64,000 nt of DNA, from contig CAVUAD010000005.1 of assembly GCA_963739355.1 (NCBI GenBank), forward strand, positions 372,001 to 436,000. Direction: 5' to 3'. Positions 33,793-43,157 of this stretch are shown in pieces; within the stretch, counting starts at the first letter, position 1; each line of letters starts with the position of its first letter. Below the pieces are notes generated by a model that saw only the letters and a program-made list of their open reading frames with translations, searched no databases and had not been told where the DNA came from. The translations under genes were made by a program, and so were the position numbers. The stretch is from JAWVFM01 sp963739355. Its GTDB lineage: Bacteria; Actinomycetota; Thermoleophilia; Solirubrobacterales; 70-9.

Positions 33793-36075
33793 ATGAGGAC
33801 TCGGGGTAGGTCTCTTGGCAGCGGGTTTCGGACGGCCGCGCTCCTTGCGGTGCTGTCGATCGCCGGCGCCGGGCAGGCTTGGGCATCGCCCGCGAACGCG
33901 AAGCCGGCCGTAGACGCACACGGCAGTGCGAAGCAGGTCTACGCCACCGGCCTGAAGCCGAAGGCAACAGCAACGCTCCTCGACCGCGCCGGCGACACCA
34001 TCGCCACGAAGCGCGCGACCGCGCTGGGCGGAGTGCTGTTCCGCAACGTGAAGCCGGGCGGCGGCTACCGCGTGCGGCTGGGATCGCACGGCAAGCGCTC
34101 GAAGGCCCTGCGCGTCTTCTCCAACCGGCCGGCTCCACCGAGCAAGAAGGTCTACGACCAGACCATCCCAACAAGCGGCTACGGATACCTGAAGACCCGC
34201 GACGGGACGAAGCTCGCGATCGACGTCCATCCGCCGACGGACATCACCACGGTCGTCCCGGGCCTGCACCCGCCCACGATCCCCTCGGGCGCTCCCACGC
34301 CGACGCTGATCGAGTACTCGGGCTACGGCTACGCCGACCCGGCCGGCCCGCAGAGCGGGATCTCGATCATCGCCAACCTCATGGGCTTCACGGTCGTCGA
34401 CGTGAACATGCGCGGAACCGGCTGCTCGGGCGGAGCGTTCAACTTCTTCGAGCCGCTCCAGGGGCTCGACGGCTACGACGTGGTCCAGACGGTCGCCCAC
34501 CAGCCGTGGGTGCTCCACCACAAGGTCGGGATGATGGGCATCTCCTACGGCGGCATCAGCCAGCTCTTCACCGCCGCCACCAACCCGCCCGATCTCGCCG
34601 CGATCGCGCCGATGTCGGTGATCGACAACACGCAGACGACCCTCTATCCAGGTGGCGTCCTCAATACGGGGTTCGCGGTCGCCTGGGCCAAGGAGCGGAT
34701 CCACGACGCCGAGCCGGCCTCGCCCGACGGCGGCCAGGCCTGGGCATATGAGCGCGTCCAGAACGGCGATTCGACCTGCGCCGCCAACCAGGCGCTCCAC
34801 GGCGAGGCTCCGAACCTGCTGAAGAAGATCCGCGCGAACCAGCACTACAAGCCGAAGGTCGCCGACCCGCTCGCGCCGGTCACCTTCGTCCACAAGATCC
34901 ACGTTCCCGTCTACATGGCCTGCCAGTGGACCGACGAGCAGACCGGCGGTCACTGCCCGACGCTCGCCGAGCACATGACGGGAACCAGGCGCAAGTGGTT
35001 CACGTTCACCAACGGCACCCACGTCGACTCGCTCGACCCGGAGACGTTCAACCGCTGGTCGGACTTCCTCGAGCTGTACGTCGCCAAGCAGTTACCCGCA
35101 ACCGACTCCCTGCAGATACAGGCGGGCGCGCCGGTCATCTACCAGGAGGCCATGGGGATCACGGGCGTGACGCTGCCCCTGGATCCGATCCAGCTCCAGC
35201 CGACCTACGCCGCCGCGAAGGCAGCGTTCGACGACCTGCGGCCGATCCGTGTGCTCTTCGACAACGGCGCCGGCTCGCAGCCCGGCTTCCCCCTGCCCGG
35301 CTTCGAGAAGTCCTTCAGCAAGTTCCCGATCCCCAAGGCCCGCGCGCACAGCTGGTTCCTGAGAGGCGGGGGCAAGCTCGGCGCCAAGCCGGCCAAGCAT
35401 CCGTCGGCCGACGGGTTCAAGTGGGACGCCCACGCGCTGGCGCCCACCGACTTCACCGGCGACACGGCGGGCGGGACCGACGGCCTGTGGACGGCAACCC
35501 CGCCGTATCACTGGGACCAGGCGCCGAAGCGAAACGCGGTCGCCTACCTCAGCCCCAAGCTGAAGCAGGACACCACGGTGGTCGGCGCCGGCTACGTGCG
35601 CGCCTGGGTCCGCTCCTCGAAGCCCAACGTGGACCTCGAGGCGACGGTCACCGAGGTGCGGCCCGACGGCAAGGAGACCTTCGTGCAGAACGGCTGGGTG
35701 CGGGCCAACGAGCGCAAGCTCGACCCCCGCAAGTCCAGGCCCCTCGAGCCGGTGCTCAGCCTGCGCAAGAAGGACGTCCGGCCGCTGCCGTCCGATCGCT
35801 TCGTGCCGGTCACGATCCCCCTCTACTACGAGGGCCACGCCTACCGGGAGGGCTCGCGGATCCGCGTGAGCGTCGCGGCTCCCAACGGCAACCAGCCGAT
35901 CTGGTCGTTTGCGCACACCGACCCGAAGGGGACCGCGAAGGTGAAGATCGGCTCGTCGAAGCGGATGCGCTCCAAGCTCACCCTGCCCGTCGTGCCCGGG
36001 GTGAACGTCCCCACCGCGCTGCCGCCCTGCCCGGGCCTTCGCGGCGAGCCCTGCCGCGACTACAAGCCGCTCTAG
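33793..36075 (+). CDS. exported CocE/NonD-family serine hydrolase (X-Pro dipeptidyl-peptidase S15-like)
   Basis: A 760-residue secreted alpha/beta hydrolase. A signal peptide (cleavage near WASPANA) and a beta-rich N-terminal domain (35-120) are followed by the catalytic domain and the C-terminal jelly-roll of the X-Pro dipeptidyl-peptidase type. The nucleophile is Ser251 in MGISYGGISQ; likely Asp381 (CQWTDEQTGG) and His410 (GTHVDSLDP) complete the triad. DVNMRGTGCSGG is the oxyanion-region signature. Substrate may be a peptide or ester (glutaryl-7-ACA acylase and cocaine esterase share the fold). It is divergent from the three-repeat protein and converges with lepB. Confidence 0.87.
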   Translation: MRTRGRSLGSGFRTAALLAVLSIAGAGQAWASPANAKPAVDAHGSAKQVYATGLKPKATATLLDRAGDTIATKRATALGGVLFRNVKPGGGYRVRLGSHGKRSKALRVFSNRPAPPSKKVYDQTIPTSGYGYLKTRDGTKLAIDVHPPTDITTVVPGLHPPTIPSGAPTPTLIEYSGYGYADPAGPQSGISIIANLMGFTVVDVNMRGTGCSGGAFNFFEPLQGLDGYDVVQTVAHQPWVLHHKVGMMGISYGGISQLFTAATNPPDLAAIAPMSVIDNTQTTLYPGGVLNTGFAVAWAKERIHDAEPASPDGGQAWAYERVQNGDSTCAANQALHGEAPNLLKKIRANQHYKPKVADPLAPVTFVHKIHVPVYMACQWTDEQTGGHCPTLAEHMTGTRRKWFTFTNGTHVDSLDPETFNRWSDFLELYVAKQLPATDSLQIQAGAPVIYQEAMGITGVTLPLDPIQLQPTYAAAKAAFDDLRPIRVLFDNGAGSQPGFPLPGFEKSFSKFPIPKARAHSWFLRGGGKLGAKPAKHPSADGFKWDAHALAPTDFTGDTAGGTDGLWTATPPYHWDQAPKRNAVAYLSPKLKQDTTVVGAGYVRAWVRSSKPNVDLEATVTEVRPDGKETFVQNGWVRANERKLDPRKSRPLEPVLSLRKKDVRPLPSDRFVPVTIPLYYEGHAYREGSRIRVSVAAPNGNQPIWSFAHTDPKGTAKVKIGSSKRMRSKLTLPVVPGVNVPTALPPCPGLRGEPCRDYKPL

Positions 36076-36084
36076 CTGAGCCGC

Positions 36085-36708
36085 CTAGAAGATCCCGATC
36101 CGGTCGGGAGGCCAGTAGGTGATCATCGCCTTGCCGATGATCGAGCTCCGGGGAACCGGCCCCCAGAAGCGGCTGTCGTCGCTGTCACCGCGGTTGTCGC
36201 CCATCATGAAGTAGTCGTTCGGCGGGATCGTGATCGTCTTCGGCAGGTGGCACTGCGACGCGTCGCCGCACGGGTTGGTGAACGGCTCCTTCGCCTGGAC
36301 GCCGTTGACGACCGGGTGGCCGTCGTTGATGCTGAGGCGGTCGCCGGGGCCGGCGACGATCCGCTTGATGTAGGTCTGGCTCGACTCCCCCGGCGTGGGC
36401 ACCGAACAGGCCTGGCGCCGTCCCGCGGGCGCGCCGCAGGTGTTGGACTCCGAGCCCGCCGGCGGGTGGAACACGACGATGTCGCCCACGGCGGGGTCGC
36501 CGAGGTGGTAGGCGAGCCGGTTGACGATCACCCGCTGGCCGACGTCCAGCGTGGGCTCCATCGAGCCCGATGGGATCTGGTACGGCTTGGCGATCTCGGC
36601 CTGGAAGACCAGCGCGAAGCCGACCGCGACGGCGACGATCAGCAGGAGCTCCAGGAAGCCGCCGCCAGGAATCTTGAGCCGTTCGCGCACCCGCGAATTG
36701 TCGCGCAT
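36085..36708 (-). CDS. lepB: signal peptidase I
   Basis: A 207-residue type I signal peptidase. One N-terminal membrane anchor (FLELLLIVAVAVGFALVFQA) is followed by the catalytic serine Ser49 in PSGSMEPTL and the general base Lys115 in YIKRIVAGPGD; MGDNRGDSDDSR is the conserved box E. The active site faces outside the cell. It cleaves signal peptides from exported proteins and so serves the many secreted proteins nearby. A Cys pair in the extracytoplasmic insert (NTCGAP, QACSVP) is unusual but plausible. Confidence 0.95.
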   Translation of the reverse strand: MRDNSRVRERLKIPGGGFLELLLIVAVAVGFALVFQAEIAKPYQIPSGSMEPTLDVGQRVIVNRLAYHLGDPAVGDIVVFHPPAGSESNTCGAPAGRRQACSVPTPGESSQTYIKRIVAGPGDRLSINDGHPVVNGVQAKEPFTNPCGDASQCHLPKTITIPPNDYFMMGDNRGDSDDSRFWGPVPRSSIIGKAMITYWPPDRIGIF

Positions 36709-36895
36709 GGGCCATGCCGCTCACGGCTCGCCCAGGGGGTCCGTCGCGGTTCTGGGGGCTGTCGCAATGGACGAGAAGCGGCTGAGCGCTTCGCGGGGAA
36801 CGCGCATATGTGGGCCGTCGCGCGGTACGGCGGAGCGATGTCGCTGAAGAGGCCCTGTAGGGTCGCCACAACGAGTCGAACGAAAGGAGCCCGAG

Positions 36896-37267
36896 ATGCG
36901 GAAAGGCATCGGGCTTGCGGCAACACTGGTGGCAGCTTTGATCGTGGCTTCCGCCGCGGCCCAGGCGAGGCATTACTCAACGTCGATCACGGCCACGGGC
37001 GCCCCCGCTGGCCCTCCCAATGTCCTCTACGAGTACGGAAGCGTTGAGTCTCCGAAAGCTGCCTGCGTGGCTAACCGCAGGATGAAGCTCACGGCTCATT
37101 ACTCGAACGGCTCCCACAAGGTGCTCGACGCGGCCCGGTCGAGCCACAACGGTGCGTACGCGTTCGTCGCCGATTTCACTGGCGCCGACAAGACGACGAT
37201 CAGGGCAGCGCCGATGAAGCTCGGCAAGCGCGGCATCTGCAGCGCCGGCTCGGTGGCCGCGGACTGA
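36896..37267 (+). CDS. small exported two-Cys protein (paralog family A, divergent)
   Basis: A 123-residue secreted protein. The signal peptide (LAATLVAALIVASAAAQA) starts after AAAGGAG. The mature domain keeps the family signature: ESPKAACVANRRMKLTAH (K-x-x-C-x-x-x-R-x-x-x-L), then a Gly turn (SSHNGAY) and a late Cys (KRGICSAG). It is the most divergent of three paralogs in the window (others at 123 and 26889). Function unknown. Confidence 0.68.
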   Translation: MRKGIGLAATLVAALIVASAAAQARHYSTSITATGAPAGPPNVLYEYGSVESPKAACVANRRMKLTAHYSNGSHKVLDAARSSHNGAYAFVADFTGADKTTIRAAPMKLGKRGICSAGSVAAD

Positions 37268-37456
37268 CGCGCCCGATCCCGACTGGCTGAAGGCCCTCGC
37301 CCGGCGAATCGAGGAGGTCCACCGCGGGCCCGCCTGCGCCGTCGTCGAGTCGATGGCCCGCGCCCGGATCGTCACCCCCTTTCGTCCGAAACAGCCATGG
37401 ACCGTTCGCTAACGATGGACGCGAAACGGCGATTTATGCAGCGTTACTGCGCCGCG

Positions 37457-38299
37457 CTAGATCGTCGAGGGGGGCGCGGTGCCCTTGCGCAGGACGGCCG
37501 AGTCGAACTCGCCCTGCGTGAAGCCGCCGATGGCCTCGCCGTCCACCGCGTAGCGGTAGAGCGCGACGCCGAAGATGCCGCTGAGCGCGCTGGCGATCAC
37601 GATCGACGCCACGAACACGCCCGCGCCGATGACGAAGAGCAGCGCCCCCGCGAAGCTGGCGGTGCTCCAGATCGCGAAGCCCGCGCCCACCAGCACGATC
37701 GCCGGGATCATGCCGAAGAGGACCACGGCGCCGCCGATCGCGAGGTTGCCCGCGAGCTGTTGGCCCCACTTCTGCTTGAACAGCGACGCGGAGCGCTTGA
37801 GCGATTGGGTGGGCCCCGTTCCCTCCATGGCGATGACCGGGATGACGAGGAACGTGACGAGCGTCCAGGCGACGTCGACGATGCGGGTGGCGACCTGGCC
37901 GAGGATGCCGGTCTCGTTCTGGATCACGTTGAGGACGACGCCGACGGTGGCCGACAGCGCCGCCCACCCCGCGATCGCGCGCATCCGCGACCGGGCGACG
38001 GCCATGCCCTCGTCGAACCCCGCCGGCTGCCCGCGCAGGATCGAGTCGGCGGCCGCGGCCAGGCCGACGTTGAAGTAGACCCCGACGAACGTCGCGAGGT
38101 AGATGCCGAGGAGGACGAGGGGCGCCCCGGGGGCGACGTCGCCGTTCTGGAAGAGGTAGGCGCCGGGCCCCGCGAGGAGGGCCAGCGCGAGGATCGACGC
38201 GATCCCCCCGTACACCGGGAACCGGGCGAGTCCGCGGTTCTCCTTGAGCACCGACCAGCTCTTCTTGGAGAGAGCCCATCCCTGGCTCAGTCGTCTCAT
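37457..38299 (-). CDS. DUF6159-type integral membrane protein
   Basis: A 280-residue protein with about six TM segments (around residues 30-50, 58-82, 108-128, 140-158, 180-215 and 220-248). The N-terminal WALSKKSWSVLKENRGLARF and the central SLKRSASLFKQKWGQQL are typical of this family of unknown role. The short segment after the last TM (FTQGEFDSAVLRKGTAP) is cytoplasmic. TAGCAT lies 7 nt before the ATG, so the transcript may be leaderless. Confidence 0.8.
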   Translation of the reverse strand: MRRLSQGWALSKKSWSVLKENRGLARFPVYGGIASILALALLAGPGAYLFQNGDVAPGAPLVLLGIYLATFVGVYFNVGLAAAADSILRGQPAGFDEGMAVARSRMRAIAGWAALSATVGVVLNVIQNETGILGQVATRIVDVAWTLVTFLVIPVIAMEGTGPTQSLKRSASLFKQKWGQQLAGNLAIGGAVVLFGMIPAIVLVGAGFAIWSTASFAGALLFVIGAGVFVASIVIASALSGIFGVALYRYAVDGEAIGGFTQGEFDSAVLRKGTAPPSTI

Positions 38300-38306
38300 G
38301 GGATGG

Positions 38307-38312
38307 ATGCTA
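38307..38312 (-). promoter_or_regulatory. -10 box of a probably leaderless transcript
   Basis: On the minus strand TAGCAT ends 7 nt before the ATG at 38299. Confidence 0.4.
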
Positions 38313-40352
38313 GCCCGCGTTGCCGACGCCGGCGGCCTTCTGGCGATGCCTGGACGCTTTGACCTGGCCAGGGTCGCGGCGCGAGTGCCTGGGCGCAGGG
38401 ACGTCGGGGTGGATCACGCAGCTCGTGCCGGGCTGCCTGGCGACGTCCTGGCCCGAGGGGAAGCCGTCGAGCAGGGCCTGGGCGATGAACTTGGCGCGGG
38501 CGGCGTAGCCGGGGGTGGTGAAGTGGATGCCGTCCTGGATGAACCAGCTGTCCCTGACATCGTCGGCCCAGTCGTAAACGCGCATGTTCGGGTAGCGCCG
38601 GCAGGCCTTCACGAGCGCGTGGTTCCACTGCTGCATTCGCGGCTCGGCGTAGGGGCCGCTCGTAACCAGCGTCTTGACCGTCAGCCAGAGGACGGGCTGG
38701 CCGTGCGCCACCGACATCATGCGGCCGATGCGCTGGCCGTCGTCCTCCACCGATCCGACGGCGACGTCCGCCGCCTCGTTGGTGCCGAGCGCGAACACCC
38801 AGCAGCCGCCGAACCCGCGCTTTCGCCAGCCCCGCGCGATGTCGTGGGCGTTGGGGTTGCCCTCGAAGGTCTCGTAGATCGACTGCCCGGCGTCGATCTC
38901 GAAGTGCTGAGTGGTCGCGCCGATGCGCCCGTACTGTGCGTCCATTCGCATTCGCGGCTGGGGCAGGTAGTTGGCCGAGACGAGCCCGAGCGAGGTTGAG
39001 TCGCCGATGTGGACGACCGACTTGCACGCGACCCGGTTGCGGTCGATCGTGGTTGCCGGCGTGGCCGACCGTGAGGTCTGGTGGACCTGGGTCGGCCCGG
39101 CGAGCGCGCCCGCGTCCTCGGGCCCGACGCCGACGCCGGCCAGGCCCGCGACGGCCAGGCCCGTGACCACCGTGCCCGCCGCGAGGCCCGCCCACTCGGG
39201 CCGCGTTAGTTGCGCCAATCCCAGGCCGCCCTCGCGGGCGCGGACGCGCAGGCGCCGCAGCGCGCCGTGGCGGATCGGCTGCTCCACGTACTTCCACGAG
39301 AGCGCCGCGACTGCGAACGTGGCTGCGACCTGGGCCACGTTTCGCCACAGGCTGGTCACGTCGGCGCCGGTGGGGGTGGTGAGGACGATGATCGGGAAGT
39401 GCCACAGGTAGATGCCGTAGGAGCGCTCGCCGATCCAGCGAAGCGGCGCGCAACCCACGATCGAGCCGAGCCGCGCGGCTGGGTGGGCCAGCGCCGCCAG
39501 CGCCAGCAGGGTGCCGAGCGAGAGCACCACGAAGCCGCCGCGATAGAGGAACGGCGAGAACTGCCCGGTGCGCCAGATCATCACCCCCATCAGGACCAGC
39601 CCGGCGGCCCCGGCGCCGTCGAGGATGCGCCGTGCGCTCGGGGCGATTCCGGGCAGCAGGTGGCGGCTGGGCCAGACGGTCGCCAGGGCCGCGCCGAACA
39701 GCAGCTCGAGGGCGCGCGTGTCGGTGCCGTAGTACACGCGCGATGGATCGGCGTGCGGGTCATACAGCGCCGCCATCAGCACGGCGGAGGCGACCGCGAG
39801 GCCCAGGATGGCGCCGCCCAGGCGCGATCGCAGGCTGCCCGTCGCCGCCGGGAACAGGCGGACGCCCGCCAGCAGGATGAACGGCCACAGCAGGTAGAAC
39901 TGCTCCTCGATCGAGAGCGACCACAGATGGCCGAGCGGCGAGGGCGTTCCGAACTGCGCGAAGTAGGAGACGTGGCGGAAGATCAGCCACCAGTTGTTGG
40001 CGTAGCCAACCGCGCTGGCCACCGCGCCGCGGAAGTCCGGCGGCTGGTGCGGCCCGATCGTCGTGACCCAGGCCATCACCACGATGAGCATCAGGAACAG
40101 GGCCGGCAGCAGGCGCCTCGCCCGCGCGAGCCAGAACGAGCCCAGGCTCACGAATCCCTGCTCGTCGAGCTGCCCGAGCAGGATGTCGGTGATCAGATAG
40201 CCGCTGAGGGTGAAGAAGATGCCCACGCCCAGCAGGCCGCCGCCCGCCCAGCCAAGACCGAGGTGGTAGGCGACGACGGCGAGCACCGCGATCGCGCGCA
40301 GGCCGTCGAGCCCGGGCATGTAGCGCCTTCTGCTCTCGATCGGCTGTGGCAT
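38310..40352 (-). CDS. membrane acyltransferase 3 with C-terminal SGNH domain (OafA/YrhL-like)
   Basis: A 680-residue protein in two parts. Residues about 10-380 form an acyltransferase-3 membrane domain with about ten TM segments; the motifs YMPGLDGLRAIAVLAVVAYH at the start (with the key His) and LFGVGI-like FFTLSGYLIT are conserved. Residues about 440-640 form an extracellular SGNH hydrolase with VVHIGDSTSLG (Ser452) and QDGIHFTTPG (Asp607/His610). Such fusions O-acetylate or otherwise acylate surface polysaccharide. GAGGTGA precedes the start. The 3' end abuts the next gene. Confidence 0.92.
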   Translation of the reverse strand: MPQPIESRRRYMPGLDGLRAIAVLAVVAYHLGLGWAGGGLLGVGIFFTLSGYLITDILLGQLDEQGFVSLGSFWLARARRLLPALFLMLIVVMAWVTTIGPHQPPDFRGAVASAVGYANNWWLIFRHVSYFAQFGTPSPLGHLWSLSIEEQFYLLWPFILLAGVRLFPAATGSLRSRLGGAILGLAVASAVLMAALYDPHADPSRVYYGTDTRALELLFGAALATVWPSRHLLPGIAPSARRILDGAGAAGLVLMGVMIWRTGQFSPFLYRGGFVVLSLGTLLALAALAHPAARLGSIVGCAPLRWIGERSYGIYLWHFPIIVLTTPTGADVTSLWRNVAQVAATFAVAALSWKYVEQPIRHGALRRLRVRAREGGLGLAQLTRPEWAGLAAGTVVTGLAVAGLAGVGVGPEDAGALAGPTQVHQTSRSATPATTIDRNRVACKSVVHIGDSTSLGLVSANYLPQPRMRMDAQYGRIGATTQHFEIDAGQSIYETFEGNPNAHDIARGWRKRGFGGCWVFALGTNEAADVAVGSVEDDGQRIGRMMSVAHGQPVLWLTVKTLVTSGPYAEPRMQQWNHALVKACRRYPNMRVYDWADDVRDSWFIQDGIHFTTPGYAARAKFIAQALLDGFPSGQDVARQPGTSCVIHPDVPAPRHSRRDPGQVKASRHRQKAAGVGNAG

Positions 40353-40446
40353 CAGGCGTTCACCTCAGCCGATGTTGGCAAGCCGGACACCCCGGCCTGG
40401 CATGTTTGGTTGCGCCGGGCGTGGCGGCCCGGTGCGAAGGAGGGCG

Positions 40447-40953
40447 CTAGGCCAGCCCCTCCTTCTCGTACTCGCGCATGTAGCCCTCGAACAGGCGCAG
40501 GTGGCCCTGCTCGTCGTGGAGGATGGCGGTGACCATGTCCTGGGTGACCGGGTCGATGCCGTCGGTCTCCTCGATGATGCGGCTGTAGTGCTCGATCGCG
40601 CCGCGCTCGGCCTCGATCACGCCGCGGATCACGTGCACGACGTCGACCTGGTCGTCGGGCGGCTGCAGGGACGACTGCTCGGAGGCGAAGTCCTCGGAGC
40701 CGGGCACAACCCCGTAGAGCTCCTTGATGCGGGAGGCGAAGAGCTTGGCGTGGCCGAGCTCCTCGCCGATGTCCTGCTCGAGCGACTGCCGGATCTCCTG
40801 CGCGCGCACGCCGTCCGGGTTCACCGAGTTCGCGATGTAGCTCATCACCGTCTCGATCTCCATCCAGTAGGCCTTCTTCAGGAGCTCGATCACCTGCTCG
40901 CGGGCCTCGGAGGCCTCGGGGGCCATGATGTCGGTCGTCGTTCGGGCGCTCAT
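40447..40953 (-). CDS. ferritin-like di-iron protein
   Basis: A 168-residue four-helix protein. It has the ferritin-like signatures AYWMEIETVMSYIA (helix A Glu), GEELGHAKLFASRI (helix B ExxH), GVIEAERGAIEHY (helix C) and HDEQGHLRLFEGY (helix D ExxH). Probably binds two irons; it may store iron or remove peroxide (bacterioferritin/Dps-like). GGAGG lies 11 nt upstream of the ATG. Confidence 0.83.
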   Translation of the reverse strand: MSARTTTDIMAPEASEAREQVIELLKKAYWMEIETVMSYIANSVNPDGVRAQEIRQSLEQDIGEELGHAKLFASRIKELYGVVPGSEDFASEQSSLQPPDDQVDVVHVIRGVIEAERGAIEHYSRIIEETDGIDPVTQDMVTAILHDEQGHLRLFEGYMREYEKEGLA

Positions 40954-41032
40954 ATGCGTGGCTTCCTCCGTGATTTGGTTTCGAGGTTCGTCTACCCGGC
41001 TGGGGGCGCGCAGAATCGCCGCGGCGCGACGC

Positions 41033-41755
41033 TCAGCGCGCGGGCTTTGCGTGAAAGCGCTTGGGGAGCCGCTGGTAGGTGTCCTGCAGCTCGTCCTGGA
41101 GGATGGTGGCCCTGCCTCGGGCGGTGATGTCGAGGCTCTTGTGGAGCCGCGTGATCCGGAAGCGCCAGCCGTCGGGCAGGGCCAGGGTGGAGCCGAGCTT
41201 CGCGAGGTCCGACATGGTCATGGTGGGATCGACGATGTCGGAGTAGGCCTGCATCCGGTAGACGCGCCCGCTCGGGCGGATCAGGTCGTAGACCCTGGAG
41301 CCCGCGCGGTAGTGCCAGGTGTTGTCGCGCGTGATGGTCACGGTCGCATACGGCGGGGGGTGGACGATGCCGACCTTGGTGAGGTCGATCGTCGCCGCCT
41401 GGCGCAGGTTCTGGCCGGCGAACGTCCCGATCGGCCCGGGGTTGGGCTCCGAGGCCCCGTCGATCACCCAATGGCGCGGGCCGTTCAACACGACGAGGGG
41501 AACCCCGGCGTCGGCGGCGAGCGCGGCGGGATCGAGGTTGTCCCACCAGGCGATGGGGCAGGGGCTCTGGCCGATCGTGTTCCACACCTTGGCCGTGAGC
41601 GAGGGCGAGGTCGTGATCGTGAAGATCTCGCAGTAGCGCGAGTTGCGCAGGCCGCTGATGCTGACGGCGCCCGCCGGCGGGCTCGCGGCAAGCGTCGCGG
41701 CAAGCACCGCGGCGCAGATCGCCAGCGTCCCGCGAATGCCCATGGGCCTGTTCAT
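41033..41755 (-). CDS. exported protein of unknown function
   Basis: A 240-residue secreted protein. The signal peptide (IRGTLAICAAVLAATLAASP) ends near residue 29. The mature protein begins SGLRNSRYCEIFTI and has Cys residues only near the start (RYCE and SPCPIAWW), then conserved-looking GPRHWVIDG and TRDNTWHYRAGSRVYDLI. No enzyme motif is recognised. GAGGTGG precedes the start. The region between this gene and 41850 is a divergent promoter. Confidence 0.72.
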   Translation of the reverse strand: MNRPMGIRGTLAICAAVLAATLAASPPAGAVSISGLRNSRYCEIFTITTSPSLTAKVWNTIGQSPCPIAWWDNLDPAALAADAGVPLVVLNGPRHWVIDGASEPNPGPIGTFAGQNLRQAATIDLTKVGIVHPPPYATVTITRDNTWHYRAGSRVYDLIRPSGRVYRMQAYSDIVDPTMTMSDLAKLGSTLALPDGWRFRITRLHKSLDITARGRATILQDELQDTYQRLPKRFHAKPAR

Positions 41756-41837
41756 CGCGCCACCTCATCCATGATCGGCACCTCTCCGGACTCCGGAGCA
41801 TAGAGCCGCGCGCCGGGCATCGCCGGGCGCGTGCGCA

Positions 41838-41843
41838 TAGGCT
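41838..41843 (+). promoter_or_regulatory. -10 box of a probably leaderless transcript
   Basis: TAGGCT ends 6 nt before the ATG at 41850. Confidence 0.45.
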
Positions 41844-41849
41844 GGGCGC

Positions 41850-43157
41850 ATGAGCGCTCGCACCGTGGTCTTCTTCCCGGAGGGGGCCTTCGGGCCGACG
41901 AACAACTGCGTGGGCATCGCGGAGGTCCTCCAGAGCCGCGGGCACCGGGTGGTGTTCGTGGTCGAGGAATCCTTCGCGGGCACGCTCGAGGCGCGCGGGT
42001 TCGAGGAGCGGCTGATGCGCCTGGCGCCGGCGCCCGAGGTGCCCGAGGAGCCCGGCCAGTTCTGGAAGGACTTCATCCGCGAGACCGCGCCGGTGTTCCG
42101 CGAGTCCACCTTCGAGCAGCTCGCCGACTTCATGGCGCCCACCTGGCAGGCGCTCGTGGACGGTGCGACGTTCGCCGACGAGCGGCTCACCGAGATCTTC
42201 GCCGAGCTGGAGCCCGACGCGATCGTCGAGGACAACGTCTGCTCGTTCCCGGCGATCCTGGCCTCGGGACGGCCGTGGGCGCGCATCGTCTCCTGCAACC
42301 CGCTGGAGCTGCGCGACCCGAGCGTGCCGCCGCCCTACTCGGGGCTGCCCGACTCCGACCGCTCCGGCTGGGCCGCGTTCCGCGATGAGTACGAGCGGGC
42401 CACGGGCGAGGTCCAGCGGGCCTTCAGCGAGTTCTGCGCCGGCCGCGGCGCGCCGCCTCTGCCCGCCGGGGAGTTCATCCACACCTCGCAGTTCCTCAAC
42501 CTCTACGTCTATCCGCGGGAGCTGGATTACCGCCGCTCCGAGCCCCTGGCGCCGACCTGGCATCGCCTCGAGTCGAGCGTGCGCGGATCCGACGCGGACT
42601 GGAGCCCGCCCGCCGAGATCGCGGCGGGCGAGGAGGCGCTCATCTACCTCAGCCTCGGCTCGCTTGGGTCCGGGGACGTGCCCCTGATGGAGCGGCTCGT
42701 CGAGTCCCTGGGCAACACCCCGCACCGCTACGTGGTCTCGAAGGGCCCGCAGCACGACTCCTACGAGCTGGCCCCGAACATGATCGGCGAGGAGTTCCTG
42801 CCGCAGGTGGCCGTGCTGCCGCACGTGGACCTGGTGGTCACGCACGCCGGCAACAACACCATCACCGAGGCGATGCACTTCGGCAAGCCGATGATCGCCC
42901 TGCCCCTCTTCTGGGATCAGCACGACAACGCCCAGCGGGTGGACGAGACCGGCTTCGGCATCCGGCTCGACACCTACGGGTTCGCCGACGACGAGCTGTC
43001 GGGTGCGATCGACCGCCTGCTGGGGGACGAGGCGCTTGGCGAGCGCCTGGCGTCGGCCTCCTCGAGGCTGCAGGGCAACCCGGGAAACGTGCGCGCAGCC
43101 GACCTCGTCGAGCGCCTCGCCGAGACCGGCGAGGCGGTTCTGCGCGAGGGCGCCTAG
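41850..43157 (+). CDS. GT1-family glycosyltransferase (MGT/UGT-like)
   Basis: A 435-residue GT-B-fold glycosyltransferase. The N-terminal domain begins VVFFPEGAFGPTNNCVGIAE, and the C-terminal donor domain includes LIYLSLGSLGSGD and the donor signature LPHVDLVVTHAGNNTITEAM, then HFGKPMIALPLFWDQHDNAQ. In the MGT family the donor is UDP-glucose or a related nucleotide sugar, and acceptors are small lipophilic molecules. The acceptor here is unknown. It converges with the alcohol dehydrogenase gene with a 4-nt overlap of stops, so neither has room for a terminator. Confidence 0.9.
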   Translation: MSARTVVFFPEGAFGPTNNCVGIAEVLQSRGHRVVFVVEESFAGTLEARGFEERLMRLAPAPEVPEEPGQFWKDFIRETAPVFRESTFEQLADFMAPTWQALVDGATFADERLTEIFAELEPDAIVEDNVCSFPAILASGRPWARIVSCNPLELRDPSVPPPYSGLPDSDRSGWAAFRDEYERATGEVQRAFSEFCAGRGAPPLPAGEFIHTSQFLNLYVYPRELDYRRSEPLAPTWHRLESSVRGSDADWSPPAEIAAGEEALIYLSLGSLGSGDVPLMERLVESLGNTPHRYVVSKGPQHDSYELAPNMIGEEFLPQVAVLPHVDLVVTHAGNNTITEAMHFGKPMIALPLFWDQHDNAQRVDETGFGIRLDTYGFADDELSGAIDRLLGDEALGERLASASSRLQGNPGNVRAADLVERLAETGEAVLREGA

